Assembly: GCA_947628655.1 (NCBI GenBank)
Contig: CANRAS010000004.1
Coordinates: forward strand, 99,973 to 163,972
Source: an uncultured Clostridia bacterium
GTDB lineage: Bacteria; Bacillota; Clostridia; Oscillospirales; Ruminococcaceae
Direction: 5' to 3'
Length of the DNA: 64,000 nt
Translations under genes and position numbers: made by a program
The notes under the pieces: generated by a model
Told to the model about the DNA's origin: nothing
The model's database searches: none
Seen by the model: only the letters and a program-made list of their open reading frames with translations
Part shown: piece after piece, positions 25,983 through 34,839 of the stretch
Numbering within the stretch: position 1 is the stretch's first letter
Layout of the letters: every line of letters starts with the position of its first letter

Positions 25983-28772
25983 ATGCCGAATTATAAGTTT
26001 CAAGACTGTTCTTTGCCGATTGACGATCGCGTTAATGCTCTTTTAAAAGAACTGACGCTCGACGAGAAACTGCTTTTGATTACGTCAAAGCAGTTGGCAG
26101 TACCGCGCCTTAATATTGAAAGCTGTACCGTCGGTACAGAGGCGGCGCGCGGTTTGGTTTGCCGAAACGAAATGCACACCGAAGAACACCCGACGACGGT
26201 TTTTCCCGAACCGTTTGGTCTTGCCTCGTCGTTCGACCCCGATATAATGCGCGAAATGGGAACTATCGCGGCAAACGAGGCGAGAATTTACCATAAAGAG
26301 GGGAAATCCTCGCTGTTCTTGTGGTCGCCTACTGTCGATTTGGAGCGTAACCCTTTGTGGGGGCGCACCGAGGAGGGCTACGGAGAAGATCCGTTTTTGA
26401 CAGGCAAAATGGCGGCGGAATTTACTAAAGGAATGTACGGCGACGACAGGAAACACGCCCGCGTTATTCCTACGCTTAAACACTTTTATGCAAACAATCA
26501 CGAGGAAAACAGGGTAAGCGATAACGCGTCTATTCCCATTCCGCTGAAACACGATTATTATTTAAAGTCATTCGAGATACCGATAACGCAAGGTGCGGCA
26601 AAAAGCGTTATGACTTCTTATAACGAGATAAACGGCGTTGAGGCTATGTGCAATCCCGAAGTCGGCGAACTTAAAAAGAGCGGTTTGCTTTTTTCGGTTA
26701 CTGACGGCTGGGATTTTATCGAAAACGTTACCCGTCATAAAACAGACGTATGCCACGCCGACGCCCTTGCGCGCACCTACAAAAACCACGGTGCGGATTT
26801 AATGAACGACGAACAGGACGTTCTTGAGGCGGCGGCGCGGGAGGCTCTTGAACGCGGGCTGATAACGGAGGGCGATATAGACAGCGCGCTTTTCGGAGTT
26901 CTGAAAGCGAGATTTATGCTCGGAGAATTTGACGGCTATTGTTCCTATGATGAATTGCCAAAAAGTCTGGTTTGTTGTGAAAGCAGTTTAAAAACCGCGC
27001 TTACCGCCGCAGAGGAAAGCATAATACTCCTGCGAAACAGGCACGGCGTTCTTCCGCTCGCTCCGAAAGAACGATATTCCGTTATCGGAGTTCACGCGGA
27101 TATGAATTTCCGCGATTGGTACACGGGCTATTCGGAGCAGAACCCGACTATTCTTGACAGCCTGACAAAATTCGCAGGCAGGGAAAATCTGAATTATGAA
27201 TCGGGAAACGACATAATAGCGCTTAGGGACGCTAAAAGCGGGTTTTACTTTGAAGTATCGGACGACGGCACGCTTGTGTGCAATGCGACCCGCCTTAACG
27301 AACAATGCCTTTTGGAGTTGTTCGAGTGGGGCGACGGCGCGGTTTCGTTCCGTTCAAAATACAACGGGAAGTTTCTTTCGGACTGCGGAGTGATGAAATG
27401 CATTGCAGACGTGCCGTTCGGCTGGTTTGTAAAGGAGAAATTCTATTTAGAGCGGGTAAACGGAAATATTCTGCTAAAGAACTTCCAAGAACGCTTTTTG
27501 CAGATAAGCGATGAAAAAGTACTTACAGTGTCCGAAAAGATAAAACCGCAAAGCAATTCGTTTTTTGATATGGAGATTTTCTCGTCAGGGTTAGACAGAG
27601 TATCAAAAGCCATTACCGAAACGCAGAATGTCATAGTGTTCTGCGGAAATTACCCGCAGATAGGCGCTAGAGAAAACGTTGACAGGAAGAACCTTTCACT
27701 CCCCGAAAAACAACGGCTTATTATTGACGAGGTGTTGAAGTTAAAAAAAGACCCCGTTGTTGTCATAGTTTCGGGCTACCCGTATGCGCTGGACGACAGA
27801 CTTGACACGGTTCTTCATACTTCACACGCAGGTCCGCAAATGGGAACGGCAGTTGCAAATGTACTTTTCGGAAAGATTTCCCCCGCGGGAAAATGCCCTA
27901 TGACGTGGTATTCCTCCGAAAAGGAAACAGGCGACATAAAGGATTATAACATTATCCGCACGGAAAGCACTTATCGTTATTACAACGGCACACCGCTTTT
28001 CCCGTTCGGACACGGCTTGACTTATACGACTTTTCGGTTTGACACTCCCGTGCTGAATAAGCAGACGTTTTCGCCCGAAGATAATGTGGAAGTAACGCTT
28101 GATGTGCGCAATATCGGAATGATAAGTTCCAATGAAGTCGTTCAGCTTTATGTAAAAGCGCCGAATTTTTCAACGGCTGTTCCGAAGAAAGAACTAAAAG
28201 CCTTTAGCAGAGTATTTGTTCCAAAAGGCGAAAGCGTTCCCGTAAGACTTGCCTTTAAGGTGTCTGACCTTGGTTTTTGGAATATCAATAAAAACGGTTT
28301 TACCGTGTACAGCGGGACATATGAATTACAAATAGGCTCGTCGTCCGAAGATATTCGGCAAACCGTTGAAATTTCAGTCCACGGCGAGGAGTACGCGGGA
28401 CTTGATGTAACGAAAACCATTCCCGCCGCCGCGTCGTGGAATTATGTCGGCGTTGAATTTCAAACGACAAAGGATTTGCAGGAATACGCGGTTTTGGACA
28501 GTTGGCAAAGCAGTATTGTTTATGAAAACTGTAAACTGAACGGCGAAACGACTGTCGAAGCGGAAATTTCCAACCCGTCCCGCGCCACGGAACTTGTGAT
28601 AGCCGACGCGAAAAGCGGGCAGGAGTTCGCTCGTGTTCCCGTGCCGCAGACGGGCGGGCTTATACGCTTTAAGACGTTTACGGCGAAAGTCAATATGCCC
28701 GTGGGACTATATAATCTCAAATTTTCGGCGGGCAGAATGATTAGCTTAAAGTCATTCAGATTTTGCAAATAA
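25983..28772 (+). CDS. Glycoside hydrolase family 3 with inserted fascin-like domain and C-terminal CBM6-like domain
   Basis: The GH3 barrel is in residues 1-340, with the substrate loops RNPLWGRTEEGYGEDPFLTG and TLKHFYANNHEENR and the nucleophile Asp241 in SVTDGWDF. The GH3 C-terminal sandwich is split by about 130 extra residues (about 405-535) with repeated Phe/Tyr/Gly beta-strand units such as GFYFEVSDDGTLVC and VSFRSKYNGKFLSDCG, resembling a fascin-type beta-trefoil. A fibronectin-III-like domain (about 690-785) and a CBM6-like beta-sandwich (about 805-929) follow. No signal peptide is present, so it acts in the cytoplasm on imported oligosaccharides or glycosides. deoC follows after 10 bases. 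The substrate is unknown. Confidence 0.92.
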   Translation: MPNYKFQDCSLPIDDRVNALLKELTLDEKLLLITSKQLAVPRLNIESCTVGTEAARGLVCRNEMHTEEHPTTVFPEPFGLASSFDPDIMREMGTIAANEARIYHKEGKSSLFLWSPTVDLERNPLWGRTEEGYGEDPFLTGKMAAEFTKGMYGDDRKHARVIPTLKHFYANNHEENRVSDNASIPIPLKHDYYLKSFEIPITQGAAKSVMTSYNEINGVEAMCNPEVGELKKSGLLFSVTDGWDFIENVTRHKTDVCHADALARTYKNHGADLMNDEQDVLEAAAREALERGLITEGDIDSALFGVLKARFMLGEFDGYCSYDELPKSLVCCESSLKTALTAAEESIILLRNRHGVLPLAPKERYSVIGVHADMNFRDWYTGYSEQNPTILDSLTKFAGRENLNYESGNDIIALRDAKSGFYFEVSDDGTLVCNATRLNEQCLLELFEWGDGAVSFRSKYNGKFLSDCGVMKCIADVPFGWFVKEKFYLERVNGNILLKNFQERFLQISDEKVLTVSEKIKPQSNSFFDMEIFSSGLDRVSKAITETQNVIVFCGNYPQIGARENVDRKNLSLPEKQRLIIDEVLKLKKDPVVVIVSGYPYALDDRLDTVLHTSHAGPQMGTAVANVLFGKISPAGKCPMTWYSSEKETGDIKDYNIIRTESTYRYYNGTPLFPFGHGLTYTTFRFDTPVLNKQTFSPEDNVEVTLDVRNIGMISSNEVVQLYVKAPNFSTAVPKKELKAFSRVFVPKGESVPVRLAFKVSDLGFWNINKNGFTVYSGTYELQIGSSSEDIRQTVEISVHGEEYAGLDVTKTIPAAASWNYVGVEFQTTKDLQEYAVLDSWQSSIVYENCKLNGETTVEAEISNPSRATELVIADAKSGQEFARVPVPQTGGLIRFKTFTAKVNMPVGLYNLKFSAGRMISLKSFRFCK

Positions 28773-28782
28773 GGAGATTTTT

Positions 28783-29433
28783 ATGAATAACGCTGATATT
28801 TTCCCGCATATCGACCACACCCTGCTTAAACCCACCGCAACCGAAGAGCAGATAAAACGGCTTTGTGAGGAGGCTTTGACATACGGCACGGCGAGTGTTT
28901 GTATACCGCAAAGCTATGTTAAATTCGCGCGGGAAAATTTCCCCACGCTTAATATCTGCACGGTAATAGGTTTCCCGCTCGGTTACACAACCGCCGCCGC
29001 AAAGTGCTTTGAGGCGCGCGACGCGATAGCGAACGGCGCAAACGAGATTGATATGGTAGTGAACTTAGGGCAGGTAAAGGACGGGAAATTCTCGGAAGTA
29101 ACGCGCGAAATTCGTGATGTTAAAACGGCTTGCGGGGATAAAATACTTAAAGTCATTATCGAAACGTGCGAACTTACCGTCAATGAAAAAATCGAACTTT
29201 GCAAATGTGTTACGGACGGCGGAGCGGATTACATCAAGACTTCCACGGGTTTCGGCTCTGCGGGCGCGAACATCGAGGATATACGTCTGTTTAAAAAGCA
29301 TATAGGCGATAACGTCAAAATCAAGGCGGCAGGCGGAATACGAACCCGCAGTCAGCTGGAGGAATTTCTAAGCGAGGGCTGCGACAGAATAGGCACAAGC
29401 TCTGCGGTGGCTCTGCTTATAGATGATAAGTAA
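28783..29433 (+). CDS. deoC: Deoxyribose-phosphate aldolase
   Basis: This enzyme splits 2-deoxyribose-5-phosphate into acetaldehyde and glyceraldehyde-3-phosphate. It shows IDHTLLKPTATEEQIKRLCEEA at the N-terminus, EIDMVVNLG (active-site Asp/Asn), the Schiff-base lysine in DYIKTSTGFG (near residue 151) and KAAGGIRT with the second lysine. The length of 216 residues is standard. AGGAG precedes the start. It lies directly upstream of deoB, which makes its substrate. Confidence 0.97.
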   Translation: MNNADIFPHIDHTLLKPTATEEQIKRLCEEALTYGTASVCIPQSYVKFARENFPTLNICTVIGFPLGYTTAAAKCFEARDAIANGANEIDMVVNLGQVKDGKFSEVTREIRDVKTACGDKILKVIIETCELTVNEKIELCKCVTDGGADYIKTSTGFGSAGANIEDIRLFKKHIGDNVKIKAAGGIRTRSQLEEFLSEGCDRIGTSSAVALLIDDK

Positions 29434-29472
29434 CTTGCCGTTTGTTAATTATAACGAAAGCGAGGTATTGAA

Positions 29473-30639
29473 ATGAAAAGGGTTTTCCTGATTGTGCTGG
29501 ACAGTTTCGGCGTTGGAGAAATGCCCGACGCAAACGATTTCGGCGATAAGGGCGCGAATACCCTGCGTTCCTGTTTCAATACGGGAATACTGAATGTTCC
29601 GAATATGCAAAAACTCGGTCTGTTCAACATTGACGGCGTAGAGTTAGGCGAAAAAACACCTGCTCCCGCAGGCGCGTTTATGCGTATCTCGGAGCGTTCC
29701 AAGGGAAAAGATACTACAACGGGTCATTGGGAAATCGCGGGGTGCGTTTCCGAAAAGGCATTTCCGACGTTTCCCGACGGATTTCCGCCCGAGATAATCG
29801 AGAAGTTCGAGAAAGCGACAGGCAGAAAGGTGCTCTGCAACAAGCCGTATTCAGGCACAAAGGTGATTGCCGATTACGGTGAGGAACACATCAAAACAGG
29901 CGCGCTTATAGTATACACGTCCGCTGACAGCGTTTTCCAGATAGCCGCGCACGAAAGCGTCGTTCCCGTGGAGGAACTTTACGAATATTGCCGTATGGCG
30001 CGGGAAATTCTCACGGGCGATTATGCCGTAGGCAGAGTTATCGCGCGACCGTTCGAGGGAGAATACCCGTTTGCCCGAACATCAAGGCGTCACGATTTTT
30101 CGCTGACCCCGCCAAAAGACACCGCGCTTGATGTTCTCTCAAGAAACGGAAAGGACGTTATAGGCATAGGCAAGATATACGATATTTTCGCGGGAAAAGG
30201 CATAACGCAATGTGACCGTAAAATCGGCAACGGCGAGGATATGAAGATAACTTCTGATTATCAAAACCGTGATTTCAGCGGGCTTTGCTTTACAAACCTT
30301 GTGGATTTCGATATGCAGTACGGACATCGCCGCGACCCTAACGGCTACGCCAATGCGCTGAACGAGTTTGACAAGTGGTTAGGGGATTTTATCGTCAAAA
30401 TGCATTCTGATGATGTGCTGATTATAACCGCCGACCACGGCTGCGACCCCACCCACAGCGGAACAGACCACACACGGGAGTATATCCCCGTATTGGTTTT
30501 TGGCGAGAAGATAAAGCCTGCCGATTTGGGCACAAGAAACTGTTTCGGGGATATTGGCGCGTCAATTCTGGGTTTTTTCAACATTGATGAAAAAATCGAC
30601 GGCACAAGTTTTTCAGATGAAATCATTATAGGGGAATGA
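29473..30639 (+). CDS. deoB: Phosphopentomutase
   Basis: This enzyme converts (deoxy)ribose-1-phosphate to the 5-phosphate. The alkaline phosphatase-superfamily metal sites are visible: VLDSFGVGEMPDA at the N-terminus, GKDTTTGHWE with the phosphorylated threonine (near residue 80), ITADHGCDPTHSGTDHTREYIPVLVFG at the C-terminus. The length of 388 residues is standard. It forms a deoxynucleoside salvage route with deoC; no nucleoside phosphorylase is present in the window. The next gene begins 3 bases after its stop. Confidence 0.97.
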   Translation: MKRVFLIVLDSFGVGEMPDANDFGDKGANTLRSCFNTGILNVPNMQKLGLFNIDGVELGEKTPAPAGAFMRISERSKGKDTTTGHWEIAGCVSEKAFPTFPDGFPPEIIEKFEKATGRKVLCNKPYSGTKVIADYGEEHIKTGALIVYTSADSVFQIAAHESVVPVEELYEYCRMAREILTGDYAVGRVIARPFEGEYPFARTSRRHDFSLTPPKDTALDVLSRNGKDVIGIGKIYDIFAGKGITQCDRKIGNGEDMKITSDYQNRDFSGLCFTNLVDFDMQYGHRRDPNGYANALNEFDKWLGDFIVKMHSDDVLIITADHGCDPTHSGTDHTREYIPVLVFGEKIKPADLGTRNCFGDIGASILGFFNIDEKIDGTSFSDEIIIGE

Positions 30640-30642
30640 CGA

Positions 30643-31080
30643 ATGCATAATTTTATAATTCGGTATGCAAATCATAAGGATTTGAACGGAATTTGCAGCC
30701 TGGCGAAAAAATGCTTTGACCTTAATGTTAAAGACAGCGAATTGCGGGCGAATGTTTCTTCTATATTGGATGATTTACAGCAAGCCGTTTTAGTTGTAAT
30801 AAATTCAAGTCATATCGTAGGCTTTATACACGCGCGATATGTTCAGAATATTATGTCAGGCAATTACACGGAAATTTCCGAAATGGGCGTTTTGCCATAC
30901 TATCAAAGAAGAAAATGCGGAACGAAGTTAGTTTTAAGCGTTGAAAAATGGTGCGAGAGTATGGCAGTTCACAATATAAAATGTATACTTAAAAGCGCAA
31001 ACCCCGCGGTTGAGGCACTGCTGACAAAATGCGGATACACCAAAAACTGCGATTGTGCTTTTGAAAAAACAATAGTTTGA
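30643..31080 (+). CDS. Small GNAT-family N-acetyltransferase
   Basis: This 145-residue single-domain GNAT has motif A in EMGVLPYYQRRKCGTKLVLSVEKW, where QRRKCGTKL forms the acetyl-CoA pyrophosphate loop, and a C-terminal PAVEALLTKCGYTK for motif B. The overall layout resembles RimI-type protein acetyltransferases, but the substrate is unknown. The ATG lies 3 bases after deoB with a GGGGAATGA-type site inside the deoB end. Its codon use is richer in A and T than the neighbours, which may indicate a different history. Confidence 0.88.
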   Translation: MHNFIIRYANHKDLNGICSLAKKCFDLNVKDSELRANVSSILDDLQQAVLVVINSSHIVGFIHARYVQNIMSGNYTEISEMGVLPYYQRRKCGTKLVLSVEKWCESMAVHNIKCILKSANPAVEALLTKCGYTKNCDCAFEKTIV

Positions 31081-31095
31081 AAGGAATAATTTGTT

Positions 31096-31923
31096 ATGAG
31101 TGAATGTACACATGATTGCTCAAGCTGCGGCGAGAGCTGTTCAGAGAGAAAACCCGACAGCTTTATCGAGAAACCCCACGAACTTTCGCATATAAAGAAA
31201 GTTATCGGTGTTGTAAGCGGTAAAGGCGGCGTCGGAAAGTCGCTTGTGACGTGTTTGTCCGCGGTTATTATGAACCGCAGGGGATTTAATACGGCAGTAC
31301 TTGACGCTGATATTACAGGACCGTCCGTGCCGAAAGCGTTCGGCATAAAGCAAAAGGCGCAGGGAAGTGAAAACGGCATATTTCCCGTTGTTACGCAAAA
31401 GGGAATTAAGATTATGTCGGTAAATCTCCTGCTCCCCGATGAAACAGACCCCGTTATCTGGCGCGGTCCTATTATCGCAGGCACGGCTAAACAGTTCTGG
31501 ACGGACGTTATTTGGGACGATGTGGATTATATGTTTGTGGATATGCCTCCCGGAACGGGCGATGTGCCGCTGACTGTCTTTCAGTCGATACCGCTTGACG
31601 GCATTATCGTCGTGACATCTCCGCAGGAATTGGTGTCGCTTATCGTCAGCAAAGCCGTAAAAATGGCGAATATGATGAATGTTCCGATAATAGGATTAGT
31701 AGAGAATATGAGTTACTTCAAATGCCCCGACTGCGGCAAGGAGATAAGCGTATTCGGCGAAAGCCACATTGACGAAATCGCGGGCAAGTTCGGCTTGAAA
31801 GTTATCGCAAAACTTCCGATAGACCCCGAAACGGCAAGCCTTGTTGACAAGGGTATGCTTGAACTTACGGAAACGACCGCCGCGGACGCAATAGCCGACG
31901 CGGTTGAGGAATTTTGCAAATAA
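31096..31923 (+). CDS. Mrp/NBP35-type iron-sulfur carrier ATPase
   Basis: This P-loop ATPase loads Fe-S clusters. An N-terminal cysteine cluster CTHDCSSCGESC precedes the deviant Walker A GVVSGKGGVGKSLV (near residue 40). DADITGPSVPKAFG, VDMPPGTGDVPLTVFQ (Walker B) and ENMSYFKCPDCGKE (the CxxC that bridges a cluster between subunits) follow. The length of 275 residues is normal for Mrp proteins without a DUF59 domain. An AAGGAA site precedes the ATG. Confidence 0.95.
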   Translation: MSECTHDCSSCGESCSERKPDSFIEKPHELSHIKKVIGVVSGKGGVGKSLVTCLSAVIMNRRGFNTAVLDADITGPSVPKAFGIKQKAQGSENGIFPVVTQKGIKIMSVNLLLPDETDPVIWRGPIIAGTAKQFWTDVIWDDVDYMFVDMPPGTGDVPLTVFQSIPLDGIIVVTSPQELVSLIVSKAVKMANMMNVPIIGLVENMSYFKCPDCGKEISVFGESHIDEIAGKFGLKVIAKLPIDPETASLVDKGMLELTETTAADAIADAVEEFCK

Positions 31924-31940
31924 TTCTCCGAACGCGTAAA

Positions 31941-31980
31941 GCAGGGAAGAGCAGGGAAGAGCAGGGAACAGCAGGGGAGA
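31941..31980 (+). repeat. Four tandem 10-bp repeats in the leader of the C_GCAxxG_C_C gene
   Basis: The units are GCAGGGAAGA, GCAGGGAAGA, GCAGGGAACA and GCAGGGGAGA, head to tail and covering 40 bases. Every unit contains a purine-rich, ribosome-site-like core (GGGAAG/GGGGAG), and the last one serves as the ribosome site of the next gene. Such an array can expand or contract by slippage. Confidence 0.95.
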
Positions 31981-31989
31981 GCGTAAATA

Positions 31990-32460
31990 ATGAACGAGCT
32001 GAAATCCAAAGGCGACATAGCCTACGACAATTTTTTGCGGGGATATAACTGTACGCAGGCAGTAACAGCGGCGTTTGCCGAGGAGTTAGGACTTGACGAG
32101 CAAACCGCCGCGCGGTTATCCTGCGGTTTTGGCGGAGGTATGGGACGACTGCGCGAAGTCTGCGGAACGTTTTCAGGGGTAGTAATGGTTCTAAGCGCGC
32201 TTTACGGCTATGATGACCCCAAAGATACCGCAGCAAAAAAGGATCTGTATGAAAAAATACAGACCCTTGCCAAACGCTTTAAGCAAGACAACGGCTCTAT
32301 AATCTGCCGTGAATTGTTAGGACTTGATAAATCCGAAAAAATATCCGCCGTCCCCGAACAGCGAACTCCCGAATATTATAAAAAGCGCCCCTGTCCCGAA
32401 CTCTGCCGTTACGCGGCGAATATTCTCGAAGAATTTATTCGGGAAAATCCCCCGAAATAA
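31990..32460 (+). CDS. C_GCAxxG_C_C family (putative redox) protein
   Basis: This 156-residue protein of the C_GCAxxG_C_C family has conserved cysteines in YNCTQAVTAAFAEELG, RLSCGFGGGMGRLREVCG and, towards the C-terminus, CREL and CPELCRYAA. The alternating Cys pattern with GFGGGMGR suggests metal or cluster binding; the biochemical role is unestablished. The start ATG follows the fourth leader repeat, which provides GGGGAG. It follows the Mrp gene and could receive a cluster from it (inference). A strong terminator follows. Confidence 0.9.
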   Translation: MNELKSKGDIAYDNFLRGYNCTQAVTAAFAEELGLDEQTAARLSCGFGGGMGRLREVCGTFSGVVMVLSALYGYDDPKDTAAKKDLYEKIQTLAKRFKQDNGSIICRELLGLDKSEKISAVPEQRTPEYYKKRPCPELCRYAANILEEFIRENPPK

Positions 32461-32478
32461 TCAAAACGAAAACAAATC

Positions 32479-32509
32479 AGCCCGCCGAATGTTACGGCGG
32501 GCTTTGTTT
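32479..32509. terminator. Terminator between the C_GCAxxG_C_C gene and the MATE gene
   Basis: A perfect 9-bp GC-rich stem (AGCCCGCCG/CGGCGGGCT) with a 7-base loop is followed by TTGTTT on the + strand and by TGATTTGTTTT on the minus strand, so it may work in both directions. It ends exactly at the MATE stop codon. Confidence 0.85.
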
Positions 32510-33851
32510 ATACATTTGTAAGATTTTTCAGCCACAAATATTTCTTATAATGCCTGTACACAACAGGCAGTTTTACCATTTCATCAAGATTTAAGATGAA
32601 GAACACCCACAAAACGGGAAGTTTCAGAACAAACGCGGCAAGCGCGCCAACAGGCACGATAAACGCCCACATCGTCACGGAGTCGCAGATAAACCCAAAC
32701 CGCGTATCTCCTCCCGCGCAGAAAATTCCTGAAATGACCACGCTGTTCATCGAGCGTCCTATCATATAATATACGCACATCAAAAGCATCATTTGAAGAT
32801 AATGAGCCGCCGTTTCGGTAAGGGTGCTGACCGCGCTTACAATAAGCGGTGACGCCGCCGCAATAAGCACTCCCGCGGCAGTACCGCTCCAAAGCGCCAA
32901 ATGACATAGCTTTGAACCGTATTCTCGACCCTTTTCAAGATCGCCCCTGCCAAGTTCGTTTCCGACAAGTATCGCGCCGCCCGACGCAAGCGCAAAGCAA
33001 AAACAGGAAATAAGGTCTTTTGTCACCGCGACAACAGAGTTCGCCGCCACCGCGTCAGAACCCAAATGCCCCATAATTACGCTTATCATCGTAAACCCTA
33101 TGCCCCAACTGAGTTGATTGCAAAGCACGGGACTTGTGTATTTTATATAATTCTTTACGATGTTTTTGTCGGGCGTTTTAAACAGGTATTTCAAATGAAA
33201 CCGCACCTTTCCGTATTTCACCTGCACAACAATTGCCGCGAAAAGCGCGAGAGCTGTTGAAATAGTAGTTGACAGCGCCGCGCCCGCCGTTCCCATTTTC
33301 GGAGCGCCCAGCAAGCCGTAGATAAACACCGCGTTAAGCGCGATATTTATAAGTACCATAGCGGAACTTATTATTGTCACGGGCTTTACAAGTTCCGTGT
33401 TCTTCATAATCGTTTCAACAATAAGCATTATACTGTTGAACAGGTACGAAAAGCTGACATAGCGCAAATATAAAGCGCCGTATTCAATTATTTCGGGTTC
33501 GTTCGTATAAATCCGCATTACGGCGGACGGGAAGAAGAACGTTGCGATAAAAAACACCGCCGTTATCGGAACCATCAGCCTTACGCAAAACCCGTAAAGC
33601 ACCTCGATTGAACGCTTGTCGCCGCTGCCCCAAAACTGCGCCGCAAACATACTTGCCCCCGCTGTTACAGAAAAAGTAAACAGATGTAATACGAACGTAA
33701 CCTGCGTGGCAAGCGACACCGCCGACATAGCGTTCTGTTCGAGAGAAACAAGCATTAACGCGTCCGCGACAGGCACGAGCGCCACAAGAAAGTTCTGTAT
33801 CGTTATCGGAAGTACAAGTCTTATCAGCTTACTTCTAAATTCATTTTCCAT
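32508..33851 (-). CDS. MATE-family multidrug/cation exporter (first)
   Basis: This 447-residue integral membrane protein has twelve predicted helices in two halves, beginning RLVLPITIQNFLVALVPVADALMLVSLEQNAMSAVSLATQ, the first-helix pattern of MATE transporters. It uses Na+ or H+ to export organic cations or drugs; the substrate is unknown. It is monocistronic and convergent with the Mrp unit. A TATAAT-like -10 lies about 40 bases upstream of the ATG with a weak -35. Confidence 0.92.
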   Translation of the reverse strand: MENEFRSKLIRLVLPITIQNFLVALVPVADALMLVSLEQNAMSAVSLATQVTFVLHLFTFSVTAGASMFAAQFWGSGDKRSIEVLYGFCVRLMVPITAVFFIATFFFPSAVMRIYTNEPEIIEYGALYLRYVSFSYLFNSIMLIVETIMKNTELVKPVTIISSAMVLINIALNAVFIYGLLGAPKMGTAGAALSTTISTALALFAAIVVQVKYGKVRFHLKYLFKTPDKNIVKNYIKYTSPVLCNQLSWGIGFTMISVIMGHLGSDAVAANSVVAVTKDLISCFCFALASGGAILVGNELGRGDLEKGREYGSKLCHLALWSGTAAGVLIAAASPLIVSAVSTLTETAAHYLQMMLLMCVYYMIGRSMNSVVISGIFCAGGDTRFGFICDSVTMWAFIVPVGALAAFVLKLPVLWVFFILNLDEMVKLPVVYRHYKKYLWLKNLTNV

Positions 33852-33908
33852 TGTATCTGCACCCCTTTAATAAAGTAAAAAGTAATTATAACTTATTTTA
33901 AGTAAAAA

Positions 33909-34271
33909 TTACAAAAATCCTCTCCCGTTATTCGGAAGTTCGCCGTATTTATTATAATATTTTCTTTCGGCTATATTGCGGTTAAGAATGGTACAAATCG
34001 TTTTCAATCGGTCATACACCAATTGATACATCGAATTAGGTATCAAGAAAATATATATTCTCGAAACGCCGTTCCAGTAAAACTGAATTTTGTATCCGTC
34101 CTCAACAAATTTGTAATTGTATATGTGGTCAACCACCTGTATAGGCAAGCCTGTTTTGCGGTGATAGCCGTTTACAATATCCCAAAACGGACCTAAAGCA
34201 TTAATACATTCCCAATCATCAAAACCAATCTCCAAAACATTCGGATATTTTGACTTTTCCAGAAAGAACAC
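33909..34271 (-). CDS. Protein of unknown function at the end of the aroC operon
   Basis: I do not recognise this roughly 120-residue soluble protein. It is rich in Tyr, Ile and Asn, with FDDWECINALGPFWDIVNGYHRKTGLPIQVVDHIYNYKF, and ends in a basic helix with a NNGRGFL tail. I prefer a GTG start with GAGGTG 4 bases upstream, which lies 13 bases after the DUF4364 stop; an ATG pair 13 codons earlier would overlap that gene by 26 bases without a ribosome site. It is probably the last gene of the DUF7832-aroC-DUF4364 transcript. Confidence 0.6.
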   Translation of the reverse strand: MFFLEKSKYPNVLEIGFDDWECINALGPFWDIVNGYHRKTGLPIQVVDHIYNYKFVEDGYKIQFYWNGVSRIYIFLIPNSMYQLVYDRLKTICTILNRNIAERKYYNKYGELPNNGRGFL

Positions 34272-34284
34272 TTTGCACCTCTTG

Positions 34285-34839
34285 TTATTGGTTTTCAAAA
34301 TAATCATCAAGGTACTTTGAAAAATCCCTTGAATTTTCTTTCACCTTATGTTTGATATTATCCGCCGACTGTTCGTCTTTCGCGGTCACTTCAACATAAT
34401 ATTTCGGGCGGGCGGTCGTTTCATCAATTACCGTAATGCCCACCGTGCAGGATTTGTCGGCGTTTTTTATGTAGCGAACCGACAAAAACGAGCCTTTTTT
34501 CTTCATCGCGTCCCTTGTGTATACGCGCACTGCCTCACTGAACATTTTTTCGCGAACCGAAAGCGGTAATGACGCGCCCAAATCACGAGCCGCCTTTATT
34601 CCGTTTTGGGTGTTCGTATAAACGATTTCGCCGTCAACATCGGTTTCAATGCACAAATGCCCGCTTACCTTTTCGAGAGCGCTCTGCAAATCAAAGTAGT
34701 TTACTGCGTCCTCAAAAGAAGTTATCTCCGCCAACTGACTTTTTGAAAGAGGACAGCCCAAAGAATAGATAAGATAGCATATCAAAACGCAAATATCGTC
34801 AACTTCGTCAATGCGTATTCTGGGTATTTCCACATTCAC
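34285..34839 (-). CDS. DUF4364-family protein
   Basis: This protein of 184 residues has a predicted winged-helix-like N-terminus (ICVLICYLIYSLGCPLSKSQLAEITSF...YFDLQSALEKV) and a beta-rich second half (SFLSVRYIKNADKSCTVGITVIDET). This is the layout of the DUF4364 family, common in clostridia and of unknown function; the N-terminus suggests DNA binding. Its ATG overlaps the aroC stop by 4 bases (ATGA), so it is co-translated with chorismate synthase. Confidence 0.8.
   Translation of the reverse strand: MNVEIPRIRIDEVDDICVLICYLIYSLGCPLSKSQLAEITSFEDAVNYFDLQSALEKVSGHLCIETDVDGEIVYTNTQNGIKAARDLGASLPLSVREKMFSEAVRVYTRDAMKKKGSFLSVRYIKNADKSCTVGITVIDETTARPKYYVEVTAKDEQSADNIKHKVKENSRDFSKYLDDYFENQ

Noticed and set aside
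27200..27590. Frameshift or fused unrelated gene inside the GH3 gene
   Set aside because: The frame stays open and in phase through the extra segment and both GH3 halves are intact, so it is an inserted domain.
31941..31980. CRISPR-like repeat array
   Set aside because: Units are 10 bases, contiguous, and without spacers, so this is a simple tandem repeat.
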